Origin: Stereum hirsutum FP-91666 SS1
Taxonomy: Eukaryota > Basidiomycota > Agaricomycetes > Russulales > Stereaceae
DNA: 64,000 nucleotides
Reading direction: 5' to 3'
NCBI RefSeq assembly: GCF_000264905.1
Contig: NW_006763141.1
Location: 1,128,943 to 1,192,942 of the forward strand
Made by a program: the position numbers and the translations under genes
Notes under the pieces: generated by a model
What the model was told of the DNA's origin: nothing
The model's input: the letters and a program-made list of their open reading frames with translations, nothing else
The model's database searches: none
In this document: piece by piece, positions 1 to 11,921 of the stretch
Position numbering within the stretch: position 1 is the stretch's first letter
Layout: each line of letters begins with the position of its first letter

Positions 1-63
1 AGCATGCTGCACATGAAAACGAGCGCGGCGCTGGATGCATTGAACCAGACCAAGCGCCTTTGA
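1..63 (+). CDS. 3' end of an upstream gene (partial)
   Basis: Frame 1 is open from the window edge to a TGA at 61-63, giving a 20-residue tail rich in Ala, Lys and Met that ends NQTKRL. The codons are GC-rich at third positions, like the genes around it. The rest of the gene lies outside the window, so no function can be given. It could also be a chance open stretch. Confidence 0.4.
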   Translation, partial: SMLHMKTSAALDALNQTKRL

Positions 64-1653
64 GATGGCCTTTGACTACCTCAGAGCGTGCACGTGGACG
101 AAGACCTCGCATCGCCTGTACCGCCAGACGATTGTTTCTCAGACGCTGATACGTGTCCGGCTGGCTTCAGACCTCCATCCACGAGCCTCACCTCCATCCA
201 CATATCGATGCGGGATAGTTCTTTATCTGTACTCTCTGTTCGCTATTGCATCTCTGTTGTTGCACTTCGTTTATTTCTATCTGAGTCCTTCGGACGGACG
301 TCCTGCTCTATCTCCTGCCTCATATCTCTCTCGTCTTCAGCATATGTATACTTAGATCTTATTATTGCATCCACACATCTTCCATGACGCTATTCTTCCT
401 CCGCCCTAACTCGAACTGTTTTGCTTCTACTCATAGTCATAGGGTAGACCTCGGGTTGTATACCCTGGACCAGGCGCTGCCGGCCTCCGTATTGTTCCTT
501 GCAATCGGTTTCTGGTTCGTTCGTCATGGTACATAGTACGCACTACTTAATTGTACGACTCTCATCCGGTTGATTCACGCACTGATTGAATGCATCGATG
601 ATTCACGCATCCACACGCCACCCTAACCATAGTGGTGTTCGCTCCTGTTCGAAGTCAGGTAAGTATCGGAGGGTCGTTATTCTCGTCGTGCCGTGGTGCG
701 TTCGTATCCTGGGGAGTGCTTGTTCGATATGTCAGACATCTGCTCACACTCGACGGTATAAGCATCACAAATTGTGGGCCACATCCGAGTCGTCGATATC
801 GTGAACAACCCGAAGTGCTGTACAGCTCGATGCGGGGTTTGCCGCTAGACAGAAATCGGATACCGACAACATCATGAACATTTGAATACTTTCAACGTCT
901 ATCTCACTAAAGTCATCTATCTAGACGAGCCTACTCTCATGTAACGGGCGTACGTTTGCAGACGTTCCAGCGGCCGCCGCGTTTACTCATCCATTTCTCG
1001 AAGAGCTGCCTCCCTTTCATCTTGCTTTCACCCCAAATCAGCGCATCGCCTTTCATACACACATCGCGAGAATAAACCAACGGCCGGCCTTGGACATGAT
1101 TCCATTTGAAAGGAAGCTATCGTACTGGGAGTGGAGGAGCCTGTCGTGTTGGAGGTATAAGAACTGGTAGAACGGCCCTCAGACGTATCTTGCACACCCC
1201 CATCTACCGGACCTGTTCAGTCTCACTTAGGCCACTGTCTATGTTATATATTGAAACCATAGCCTCGAACTTGGTATGTACTGAAGTATCATGGTGCGTT
1301 CGTGGTTCCCTCTGTACTTACCATGATGGCGTAGCGTACGACGAGTCACTCGTTCAGGGTGCTGGATTTTAAATTGGTCTCTCGATCGAAATGCATCCGT
1401 TCCGGTATCTCCAACATGCCATCCATATACGAGTTGACCACAAGCATTGATATATTCGGTACATGAAAATGAAAGTCTACAAAGGAGCCGCAAAGATAGT
1501 AAGAGAGGAGAGTGTGCATGAAATCCGAGTGAGTCTTTTTCAGTCTAAACAAGAATGAGTCGCTGAAGTATATCCCTAGAAACAAATCCACCAAAAGATC
1601 CATCCAAAGAACGATCCTGATCACCAACAGTGCAAGAAAACCTAGGAGTAGCA
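64..1653. other. intergenic, no gene recognised
   Basis: Short open frames on both strands show no protein-like composition and no paired splice sites that would extend them. It presumably holds 3' regions of the flanking genes. I see no repeats or RNA genes here. Confidence 0.5.
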
Positions 1654-3301
1654 TCAAAGGAACATATCCAAATCACTAGGCAAGTCCTCGAACTCATTAA
1701 CCGCCTCCTCATACGACCAAACCTTCCTCTTCTCATCGGCAGGCGTCCAAATCCCATCCCTCTTCCACCTCCACGTAAGGACGTCAACCCTCCTCTTCCA
1801 CTCCTTCACGCTCATCCCATGACACCTCTCCATGTGGATATTCACCCTATCGTTCCTCATCTCCATTTCCCGATGTCCGCAGCTGATATACGGACACCCA
1901 TGCAGCGTCCCCTTATACCCCCTTTTGATCTTGTAGCGCACCTCCCAGCCGGGGATGGCGCGCTCGGGTGCGTGGGCTTTGACGTTGCAGACGTGTCGCC
2001 AGTAGTCCTGCCTGCGACTGAAGGGTTTCGTGCGAGGACAGCCCGGAACGAGACAGCCGTGGGCCTCCCGTGACCAGGCGTTGTCGACGGCCCGTTTTCT
2101 CGGCTCCTTGGCTGAAGTCGCGGGTCCGGTGTTGCCTGCAGGGTGAAGTAGGGGTGCATCGTTGCTTGCGGGGACATCCCTGGAGGCGGATGCCCCCTGT
2201 TCATTTTGTGTGTTACACTGGACCGTCGATGCGGTCGAGTGTGCTGAGCCTGTGCCTTGAGGATTCGAGGCGTTGTTCTTCTTGACCCTCTTCGACGTGC
2301 CGTGCGTAGGTGCCGATGTTGCCTTCCTCTTCGACGTTGAAGGTGAAACAGATGATGACTGAGGAAGTGGCCCCTGAACGCCGCGTGTGTCCTGTTGGCT
2401 GGTTCCGGAACGAGCTGAGCTGGGGGTCGGCAGGCTAGGAATATCGGAGGGAAACGATGGGAAGGGGGTGACCGCAGTCCCTGACGGAGGCTCGTACATA
2501 CCGAAACCAGTCTGAGCGTGCTGAACACGGCGAGGTGTCGGAGCGAGAGCCATGCCTGAGGATGAAGACCCGATAGCAGACGACGAGGATGGCGCTGCGT
2601 AGAATTGAGCCATAGACGAAGAAGCAGCAGGCTGGGTCGTGTCCGTGCGCCAGCCGAGCGGATACCCTACCTTGTCACCCAGTTGGTGGCTGCGCTGGCT
2701 CTGCAGCAGAGGCATAGACGTCGACGCGGGGAAAGAGTTGGACACAAGAGCATCGAAGAAAGTCTGCGTAGCTGCGCGAGCGGGCAAAGGAACGATAGGC
2801 CTGGGATGAATGGACTGGTGTCCGGCTGCAGCTCGAGACAGCGCAGGAGAATACGAGGTCCAGCCGGGAACGGCAGAATTTCCTCTCGCGTTGGATCTAC
2901 GGATGGGCAAGAGGCTGGCTTGGCCATGGTTCAGGGCAACGTCGTCCATATTGGTGTTAGCGAAGGAGGCGAGGTTGGGAGGTTGGGAAATCCGCGACCG
3001 GATGTTCTGTGAAGGTCAAAGCATGTCCGTCGTGAGCAAGAACAATAGAGCGTACGAAAAAGCCTGAAATGCGTACCTGTGATCCGATATTCTGCCATTG
3101 GGCGTCGCTTTTCTGATTGAACGTCGACAGTGCACGGTTATGTGGCATTCGGGGGTAGTGGATGGAAGGCTGTATGTTGATCTTGACGTCCCCAAGAGCC
3201 TTCATCTGGGACTCCAAGTTCCAGACGACCTTGCCCTGAGTAGGTTCTCCTAGCGTGGGCTGAGTAGCCTGAGCTTGTTGCTGATACGGCATGTAGTCCA
3301 T
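1654..3301 (-). CDS. zinc-finger protein, paralogue 1 of 3
   Basis: Two exons, 3301-3077 and 3006-1654, joined by a 70 bp GT-AG intron in phase 0, encode 525 residues. The ATG at 3301 is preferred over one at 3400 because a TATATAA box lies at 3414-3408, which would place transcription start between the two. The N-terminus carries a short motif (VVWNLESQ) shared with paralogue 2. The long middle is Ser/Pro-rich and probably disordered. The C-terminal ~130 residues hold two Cys/His clusters: CLVPGC followed by His-His after a DYWRH motif, then C-x4-C with HMERCH. A tail with RKVWSYEEAVNEF is shared with paralogue 3. Spacing differs from the classical C-x2-C finger. A nuclear DNA-binding role is inferred, not shown. 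Confidence 0.85.
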
Positions 3302-3407
3302 CGGCGAGGGTAAGTTGTGGTTGGGGAGAGTAAGCGCGTGGAACGACAAGTGTAAGTGGGCGAGGAGCGAGGGGTTATTTCGTCTTGCTCCGTCGTCCAA
3401 GAGCTAC

Positions 3408-3414
3408 TTATATA
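3408..3414 (-). promoter_or_regulatory. TATA box of zinc-finger paralogue 1
   Basis: TATATAA reads on the minus strand about 107 bases upstream of the chosen ATG at 3301. Paralogues 2 and 3 carry the same heptamer 107-134 bases upstream of their ATGs, so the core promoter layout is shared. Confidence 0.6.
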
Positions 3415-4424
3415 GTCCCAGGGTGAGTCCCCTTTGTCCGCTCGACGCGCCCCGTCGGAAGCTGATTTTTCGCTTGGATGAAGTGGATGAAAGGGATCGA
3501 TCCAGAATTTTCCCATGAACCCTGAGCGTCGCTACGCATTGTTTAAAACTTCCCATTTTGGGTATCAATAGAACAATGTCGATCTGAAACCGTGCCAGGA
3601 CAAAGCGCGTCGCCGGCATTTCTTGACGACCGGTCGCTTAGGCCTCGAGGTTTGGACAATGGCGATGACACAGGCGAATGCTCAATGATGGGCTTATATT
3701 CCACAGAGTCATATCGAGGAATATATCGGCTCCGCCGTCCGTGCTATGTGCGCACCCACCTTGCTTTACCGGCCTCCTCGGACAAAAATGCGGATCAACA
3801 GAGGGACAAAACAGAACGGTCTATTGAAACGCATCATCCTTCCGACGAAGGGTACTTGACGACGCTGGTGACGGTCTGCTTTGCACGATGTAGCGATCAT
3901 GCCAGCCACCCATCGTACGCCCCCGGACCTTCTCGTAGGCCGCATCACAGCCCGGAATGTTGACATTACCTCTCCTGCCTCGCCGTGGCATTCTAGAAAT
4001 GTTTCTAGTTGAGTAGTAGTGTTTGAACCTCGGCCGGGCGGTCCTAGGCGTTTGTTTGTCCTATGTCATGACTCTGATTGAATTTGTCCAGACACACCGG
4101 TCGCTAGCTCACAACACTTCGATCATGGATCTCTCTTCCATCCCCAGAATTCAGCATATATTATGCATCTATTATATCATTATTCAAGAGGGAGGTTGAC
4201 TTGTCAATGAGCCTGGTGCAGAATGTTTATATTACTCCAGAGCATACTACACATGAGACCGAGGATTGAAGGAATGTGGTATAAGGCAGTGAACGATGCG
4301 ATAATTCGCCGATATGAGTGGATGAGCGCGACACGGTGCGATAAATAAGCTTCAAAAAGTGGTGGTAAGCATATAGGGACTGCGCGCATGCGTGAGATAA
4401 GTTATCGAGCGACTCACCTACTTG
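3415..4424. other. intergenic
   Basis: No frame with protein-like composition was found. It lies upstream of zinc-finger paralogue 1 and downstream of the APH-type kinase gene, so it should hold the promoter of the first and the 3' end of the second. Confidence 0.5.
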
Positions 4425-5288
4425 TCAAAAGCAAGAATCGACAGATAGACGCGCCAAAGCGCTGTCGGACTCTAACTCCCTGTTGTACCGATAGCCAGGC
4501 AAAGAACCTAAGAACTTGGACCACGGAAAGGTCGTCCACCGCATGATTGTCGTGTATTCCCAGTACTCAGGAAGCCATCCTGCGTATTCCCAGTCGATGA
4601 TACCTGTTATGTGACCGTCGTGAACCATGATGTTATGATGCCACAAGTCGCCGTGGGTGAAGACAATTGCATGAGGGAACAGAGACGGCATTCCCTCAGC
4701 CGCCGCACGCCGCTGAGCATAGTTCGGCGCCGTACTATCATTCACGAAAGGGAACAGAGATTGATGGAAGGCGTCCTCGTCGACACCGGCAGCGATGTGT
4801 CGCAGTGGAATGCGTGCGCCATAAGCGTCGCCTCCGTCAACTCCGCAAATACGGGTACCCCAGCGGTTCGAGTAGCGACGCATACGCTCGAGGTGTGACG
4901 CCAACTCTCCTTTGATAGTGGCAAGCTCGTCGGGAGACAATGAATCGAATACTTCGTTCAGCGGTTCGCCAGGGATTCGCATCATCAAAATGGATCCCCA
5001 GTTCCATGACTCATTGGGATCCGATTCTCCGTATGAGAGGATGCGAGGGACGGGGATCCCCATAGACTGTGCGAGCATCGTTGCTAATGCTTCTTGCTCT
5101 CGTACACGTTCTGTGGATTTGAGAATAAGGTTGAAAGGAAGCGGGTATACACAACCTTCGCTCGCGATGCGCTGAAGATGGGGACGAGAACGACAATATA
5201 GGCGGGATAGTGGTAGCAAAATGGATATGTGAAGCCATCCGTAAAATCGCTTTTTCCAACGAGGCAAGCGGAAGGGGAGGGCATGCAA
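4425..5288 (-). CDS. APH-family phosphotransferase (aminoglycoside-phosphotransferase fold)
   Basis: A single open frame of 287 residues, the usual length for fungal members of this family. N-terminal lobe signals include a ILKSTERVREQEAL segment followed by GIPVPRIL. The catalytic loop HGDLWHHN lies near residue 215, and the metal-binding equivalent of DFG is IIDWE some 15 residues later, followed by AGWLPEYWEY. All key acidic residues are present, so it should be active. Fungal genomes carry many such genes of unknown substrate (small molecule or protein), and resistance to antibiotics should not be assumed. The downstream gene in the same orientation also has a kinase-like fold but belongs to another subfamily. 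Confidence 0.85.
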   Translation of the reverse strand: MHALPFRLPRWKKRFYGWLHISILLPLSRLYCRSRPHLQRIASEGCVYPLPFNLILKSTERVREQEALATMLAQSMGIPVPRILSYGESDPNESWNWGSILMMRIPGEPLNEVFDSLSPDELATIKGELASHLERMRRYSNRWGTRICGVDGGDAYGARIPLRHIAAGVDEDAFHQSLFPFVNDSTAPNYAQRRAAAEGMPSLFPHAIVFTHGDLWHHNIMVHDGHITGIIDWEYAGWLPEYWEYTTIMRWTTFPWSKFLGSLPGYRYNRELESDSALARLSVDSCF

Positions 5289-5763
5289 GGAGATCAGACT
5301 GAAAGATAAATTAGATTATTTACGCCTGAGAATTTTTTCGTATAAGAAATGGACCTTCGAGTTGGCCATAAAACTGGAGGTACGAGCGGCTCCGGATGTT
5401 TGAAGAAGGTTTGGCTGAGATGGTGAGGAAAGCGAGGCTCGGAAACGGCCGGGAGCTATCTCTTTGCTTGTGACACGTCATCTGTGGCGTTCCTTTTCCA
5501 ACCGTCATTGTCTTTCTCGGATGCGACGATGAGCTGCCCGCTGCTGAGGGGGATATCAGCGAAACTTGGTTTCATTTTTCTTTGTCAAAACTTTGTCTAA
5601 GGGATATAATTGGCATGTACTTATGTAGCGAGTAGTACATACTGACCGGATATTAACGTTGCTCGCAGACCATCCACAGGATTTCTCCCTCGCTTCGTAT
5701 ACCATAACGATCTGGATGATCTATTATCACTACAGTGCTTGTAGGAGATTAGCATTGTTCAGA
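5289..5763. other. intergenic between two kinase-fold genes
   Basis: About 475 bp with no convincing coding frame. It should hold the 3' end of the gene at 5764-7155 and the promoter of the gene at 4425-5288. Confidence 0.5.
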
Positions 5764-7155
5764 TCATAAAGCTTCAAACTTGCACGTATGGTCCAAGAGG
5801 TAATTGACGCCTTCCACCACGGTCTCTCTCACTTTAGCATTTCCTTTCCACCCAGTCCTAGGAGTCCATGTCACAAAATGCGCACCTACATGAATCGTCA
5901 CATCTCTCCTCATCCGAGAGCTCCAACCCACACTAGCACCGTTTACTTCAAGGGCGTCCTTATATCCCGTCACAAATCCTCTCATCAAACAATCCGCCTG
6001 ATCCTTGTAGGAGTCGCGAAACTTCGCCACCAAACTCATCTCCGCCACAAATCGGCCGACATCCATCGCAGCTACTCCAGCCTTTGACAGCTCCCAATCC
6101 AGGACATAGATCTTCTTCACAGCATCCTCATGACCTCCGTTTACCATCTCATGGCTCGACTGACGATCCCCCAGAGCCATCATTATATTCCCCGGCCAGA
6201 AATCCCCCATGGTATACGTCTCGCGAAACGTCCTGACGGCCTTCGACCGCTCATTGGCGATATTACTATTGCCTCGAGCTGGTGGTCCATGATATTGAGC
6301 GGCGGGTCGTGTATCACGGGGAAATAGTCCTCTCCCTGTTCCTTGGAGAGGGTCGAGACCAATCGTTCGTATGTCACGTTCGCTGTCACAGTCTTCCCTA
6401 TCTCATTTCCAGAGAAGAAGTCCAACAGCCCCTCGTCCGATGTACCCCAGGCATGTAACCCGCCAAGGAAACGTCCAAGAGACATTCCGCACTGGCGGGA
6501 CAAAGCTGGGGTCAAGGTGAACGGACAGATTCCACTGCCACTGTTGTTCATGATTTCCGCGAGACTGAATGCGTTGCTCCCAACGTCCTCCATGATTATC
6601 ACGCTGTTCTCCTTGTCCCACAGGTAGACTTCTGGGACGGTTACGGGAATGACGTTGCTGCCGACTTTAGAATCGTTCGGCCTCGAATCGCACCAGGCTC
6701 GTACGCGCCGTAACGCTTCCACTTCGTATTCCTGCCAACGAAAGGGCGACATATCAGTATGACTTGGGCTATCCCTCAGAATTTCGCTGCGCTTCACGAA
6801 CCTGGCGGGCGAGGTCGAACTCCCACCCACCACCTCCGTCGCTGTTCCCTTCAGCCTCAGTCCCTCCATTGGCGCTAGGATCACTGGGACCAACACTTCC
6901 GGATAACCACGTCTCCGCATGCTTTAGGACCACCGTACACTTCCCATCATCTACAGGACGGCAAAGTTGCAGACGATAGACGAAATTACAATATCCGCCT
7001 GTCATCCGCGTAGCGCTGATACTTTCGAACCGTTTGTCTGGTAGCGTTGGAGAATGCGCGAGGTAGGAAAGGATGCCTGTACGTGTGGTGAGATCGTATG
7101 GTGTAGCTGCAGCGATAAGAGGAGTATTCGCTCTGGATGGGCTCATGTCGGACAT
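5764..7155 (-). CDS. phosphotransferase enzyme family protein (choline/APH-like kinase fold)
   Basis: Three exons, 7155-6802, 6731-6318 and 6249-5764, joined by 70 and 68 bp introns in phase 0, give 417 residues. The first join creates FDLARQEYEVEAL and the second FPRSKAVRTFRETYTMGD, both smooth. The early MTGGYCNFVYRL segment resembles the glycine-rich loop of fungal choline-kinase-like proteins. VVLKHAE gives the ATP-binding lysine. MGDFWPGN at about residue 270 is the catalytic loop with His replaced by Met, a variant common in this fungal subfamily. VLDWE is the metal-binding motif. The substrate is unknown. The start at 7155 was chosen because upstream codons look non-coding. Confidence 0.82.
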
Positions 7156-9325
7156 GATGAACGACCTTGTATATCGAGCCAGATGGAATGAGATGGTAGT
7201 GGGGAAGAGTATGTGTATAGTTCTGGTGGCGTGGTATTTTGATGGTGCTCCCTGTCTATCGGGGTCGACGGAGTAGTCAATTAGTTTCATGAATGTCTCA
7301 CAATCTTGGCTCTTCGTTTCCCATGCTATCAATAGTCTGTATGACAAGTTTGCGCCAAACTCTGTCACCAGATCTTTGGTATGTTCTTGACGGGTCACAA
7401 CTCATAATGTGGGTAGGACTAGCAGCGGCGAGGAAACATATTAGACAGCAAGCCTACATGACTCGGAGGCAGTATATATATTGTAGTCTTGTTCGATGTT
7501 TCTTGTGCCACTCTAGCTCGCCACAACTTGGGCCGTGTCGGCAGCCTTCCGGTTCCGCCGGAGGACTGAAGTTCCACCAGATTTCAGCTAGATTCGCATA
7601 GTACTGGTATTTCTGCTACAGATTCGTCGAGCAGAGTTTTGCTCCTCGTAGACATCCTACAATCTACAACGGTTGGGATGGTTGTTTAGGTCGTGCGCCA
7701 CATCAATATCCTGATCAACCAGGAGTGCTATACAGTTCGCCACGGGTTTTACCGGTACCTGCCAGCGACGTGTTACTTTGGACTTGGGCAGTACGAAAAT
7801 ATCTCTTGAAAGTGAGTCGCTTGATTTGTCTACGCTAGAATTCTCAAGATAATGTAGCGCACAGCCTGAACGGACGGCGAATTTGGTGAAGTCCCGTTTT
7901 CAAATCGCGCCTCAAATTCACGACTCGGAGCCTCTGCCTCCCTCACACCCCGAACCCTAGAACATCGCCCTTCGGCCGGGTGTAGAGAGTGCATGCCAAA
8001 GTCTAAGCTTTAAACAATGGTGTGTAGATGAACGGGAGGTTGACGCGAACTACGGAGAGCGTGAGCCAAACGTTCTCATCGTATGAGAACGACGGGTGGA
8101 GGTATCCAAACTTTGCCTCCCTATTGTTGTCAATCGATGCCCAGTCCAGTCGCTGACGTTTTCTTTTTGATAGTCATATTCAGATGCATTAATGTTTCTG
8201 GACGCGTGAATCGAGTAAAGGTGCGTCGTCCTCGTCTTCTCTCCTTCTCATTACCACGTTGTGGCGTAGTTGCGCCACTCGCTCCATAGAGGGGAGCAAT
8301 CCATCCACGAGCAACCAGGAACGCTGAGAGAAGCAGAAACTGAATATCTAGTATGACTCTTCAACCCAACAATCTATATAGTGGCTCACATGATCGCCAT
8401 AAGTACTGCACAGTCACCTGCGTTGTCAAGGACACTTCGTCGGAGGCATGACTCAGAGGTGGCTCAAGCTTTGTTTCAAGTTTTTCAGTGTTCTAACTAG
8501 GATTGGAACTCCCTTCACACATCAGTCACCATCTTCTCCACTGCCAGATGTCGGCTTATCTACCTCGTTGTCTTCCTTCTACCCTTCTGAGCTTCTCGAC
8601 ATCATGTCCTCTCACATCACATCTGTTTCTGAGATGCGGCGTCGACCACAGCCTCCCTACGAAATCCCTGCTGCCGTGTACCCACGAGCATCAAACGGTT
8701 CACCTTGGCAGACTCGCGGACAAGCCACTTTGCTGATTCTTAACGGACCCCATCATCGCGCCCGCCAAGTGGCCTCTGCGGAAATACTCATCATTACAAC
8801 CCAGTACCCACCATACCGCTTTCTGCGAGCATTCCTGGATTCTGAGTCGGAAGCCTTATCTTGAGTGGCCGTGCTTTGAAATTTCGCAATGATACCCTGA
8901 CTACTAAATGCGGTCATGCCCAAAGCGTGTCCCAAATAGAGTTAAGACTCCTCACCTTGATTGGTTGGCTTGCAATGCATTCCTCGACGACCGACTACGC
9001 AGCCGGCGCGCGCCACATTATGGAAGCCTTAGACCATGAGAAAAGTGCGCATCTGACATTTCGATAGCCGAGAACCAGATACGAGGGTTTGTATGTACAA
9101 CGGTTCCGCCGCTCCCTATGGATGTCGCTCATAAGAGTAGCGCCATTACGCTTCCTCTTGGTTTCCTTTCTTCACTCCCGCGTCCCGCTCTTGACCCGCT
9201 ACGAGGTTCCCCGTCCCCCACACGATTGATTTGCAGATCGTCCTGTTCGACGCGGTCCCCTGAAGTGGCACTCGAGACCGTCGACTCGACATCGATTTAC
9301 TACCGCATGACCCACCGGATCCGAC
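7156..9325. other. 2.2 kb region without recognisable genes
   Basis: Several short frames exist (for example 8448-8864) but none has a domain, a hydrophobic pattern or splice partners. It lies upstream of the pheromone receptor, where basidiomycetes often keep pheromone precursor genes. I looked by eye for short frames ending in a CaaX box and found none I could defend. Confidence 0.5.
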
Positions 9326-11147
9326 ATGTCATCGACTGCCCTCGCCCCATTTGAGCCACCGAATCATGTATACTCTGCCTTTGCCTTCATCTCCTTCATG
9401 ATGTGCGTAGTCCCGGTGTACTGGCATCTGGAAGGTAAGATAGATCCTTTGGAAGGTTTCATATGGGATCGGTCTGACGCATTTCCATGGATTGGGCAGC
9501 TTGGAATATGGGCACCCTGCTTTATATGTTCTGGACAGGGATAGCGGTCCTCAACATGTTTATCAACTCTATCATCTGGGACGGGAACGCAATCAACTCA
9601 GCGCCGGTGTGGTGCGATATCTGTACGTACATAGTCATTCCATTCCCTATGTCCTGATGGCGACGACGTTCTTCTATCGGCTAACCAATGCCACACGGAA
9701 TGATCAGCTTCCCGCATCATCATCGCGTCGAACGTCGGCACCGTCTTAGCCTCACTTTGCATCGAAAGGCGTCTTTACAAGATTGTCTCGGCAAAAAGTG
9801 TGATGATCACCTCCCAAGACAAGCGCAAAGCGATCATCATTGACCTCGCCATTGGATTCGGTGTTCCGCTCATCCAGCAGCTCATGTGTGCGTACTCTTA
9901 CAATTCGTTGCTTGGGTTCTATGACGAGTTCTTGCTGATTACACGTGTAGATGCTGTTGTCCAGGGCCACCGTTTCGATATCGTCGAGGATGTGGGCTGT
10001 TGGCCTACCACCTACGTGACCCCCGTCGCGATTGCTCTAATCTTCACCTGGCCGATCGTCATTGGCTTGATCTCCACTGCTTATGCTTGTAAATCTTTTC
10101 TACGCCTGTCGTTCATCAATCTTTCCCTGACACTTATTTGGTACTATCCAGTCACGACGATCTGGCTTGTTTACAAGCATCGCCGTAACTTCAATAGTCT
10201 TATCAAAGACAGCCATAACTTGAACAGCTCTCGCTACATCCGTCTTATGTGTCTCGGCGGCACCGAAATCCTCACTGTACCCCTCGCTTCATGGGCCCTC
10301 GCCGTCACCATCCAGGGCGGCGTCTCCCCCTGGGTCTCTTGGGCTGACACCCACTCGGATTTCAGTCGTGTCGACCTTGTCCCTGCTGTCCTGTGGAGGT
10401 CCTCTTCCCTCGGCGTGATGAACTACGAGATGTACAGGTGGTTCCTCGTCCTATGCGCGTTTGTTTTCTTCGGGTTCTTTGGGTTCGCGGACGAGGCGAT
10501 AAAGAACTATCGCTTGGTTTACACGTCTGTTGCGAGTAGGCTTGGCTACTCCACCATGTCTTTCACATGGTCGTCCTCAGGGTACGTCACTTCTACCTTC
10601 TAGAATGTAACGTTGCACGTCCCAAATAAGCCACATGTGGTCGTGTCGTTCGTTTGCGTGGCATATTCACTCAACTTCCTGTTTTCGTCTCCACTCTCAT
10701 AGCAACATCAGTTCCTCGAAGTCCAGGGACGACCACTTGTTCGACGGCAAGAAATCCGGTCTTCCCGCATTCCTCAAGAGTGACTACTCCCATGCAGCAA
10801 AGAGCGTCCAGCGCAAGGAGGACCCACTCGGGGAGACACTTGACAGCAGCTTCGACCTCGGTGGAGATCTCAATATCGACACTTCTGGGAGTTCGTCCAA
10901 CTTCGGCATGGCAGTGATGGGCCATCGCGTGGATATTGACCTCGAGAAGGGCAAACACGATCAGAACCCGTGGTCGCCGATAGAAACGACGGCTTCGTCC
11001 TCGATGCACCATCTGGACCGAAAGGTGCAGGACAACGACGAGAACGAAGGGGTACCGCGCAGACCAGAGGTCTCACTCGATTTGAGTACTGCACTACCGG
11101 CGAGGTCAACGAGAGAGTCGCGTCCATTGTCGATGCACACGATCTGA
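9326..11147 (+). CDS. STE3: STE3-type pheromone receptor (B mating-type class GPCR)
   Basis: Six exons (9326-9434, 9500-9622, 9708-9887, 9951-10088, 10152-10581, 10703-11147) join in frame to 474 residues. The first ~290 residues form seven hydrophobic helices. STE3 hallmarks include YWHLEAWNMGTLLYM, FINSIIWDGN, VWCDISSRIIIASNVGT, the RRLYKI loop, VQGHRFDIVEDVGC between helices, and SRYIRLM before helix 6. The cytoplasmic tail of ~150 residues is hydrophilic and Ser-rich. Two 63 bp introns (9888-9950, 10089-10151) are multiples of three without stops, so simple ORF calling would retain them. It should act at the plasma membrane as receptor for a farnesylated peptide pheromone. It may belong to the mating-type locus or be a non-mating-type paralogue. 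Confidence 0.93.
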
Positions 11148-11921
11148 GTTGTTCATCTCAGCGATCCCACAATTTGACTTCTTTGGAAGAATTTATCTCT
11201 CCTTTCTTTATTCTTCGTTATACCCAGCGTATCTCATCGTAGAAACGACATCCTTCGACTTCTTTGATCGCTGGTCAATCATTTATCGACGCTTCACGCC
11301 GCCTTCGCTTCGATCAGTAACATTCTAACTTTAGTTTCAGCGTTTGCTTTCTCTGATTACCCGCCGTGTCATCACATTCGCATTTTTTTTGGCGGTATAC
11401 CCCCTTTCTCATCGGCGTCCTTTCCAAGTCCGTCGTCCCCGTGTTTGCACTATCGAATGCTCCCACTATTATCTTTCTGGTTAGCTCTCAAATCTCGGAA
11501 TTACTGTAGCCACGTATCACCTCGACGCTTTTATGTCCACCCATCCCTATGTCATCTCCTCTCTGTTTCTGTTTGACGGTCGCAGAGCTATCATTCACCA
11601 AAGCTTGCATGACCTGTCGGCTCGTGCGACCTTCCGAAGTCATTACCCCCTATTCTCCGTAGGGTATCGCGGCCAATTACTCGTTCATTTACGTTCCTTG
11701 TAAACGCCCTTCCTATTTTGTCCCCCGTGAAGGTGCTCAAGATCTGATAGTTAGTCCATTTACCGTTTTCTTCAGGCCATGCAATCTGTTGGGATAATGT
11801 ACAAGAGTTACGCCGACCCCATATGCTGAAATAGGGGTCAATGTGAAGCAAAAGACTTCTGTACTACTAAACCCGATATAAGGGTAAGGCCTCCGAATCT
11901 GAAATCGCCCTTCAAAAAATC
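11148..11921. other. intergenic between convergent genes
   Basis: This lies between the 3' ends of the receptor gene and the MYND gene. It is pyrimidine-rich in its first half, as expected for 3' regions, and no coding frame was recognised. Confidence 0.5.

Noticed and set aside
1857..2528. Second minus-strand frame (223 codons) inside zinc-finger paralogue 1
   Set aside because: Arg/Pro/His-rich shadow of the coding frame in GC-rich DNA; the zinc-finger motifs lie in the other frame.
5764..6920. Two overlapping minus-strand frames that might be separate genes
   Set aside because: They are exons 2 and 3 of one kinase-fold gene; GT-AG introns of 70 and 68 bp join them in phase.
8448..8864. 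Plus-strand frame of 138 codons upstream of the pheromone receptor
   Set aside because: No domain, no splice partners, no signal peptide and no CaaX end; composition looks random.
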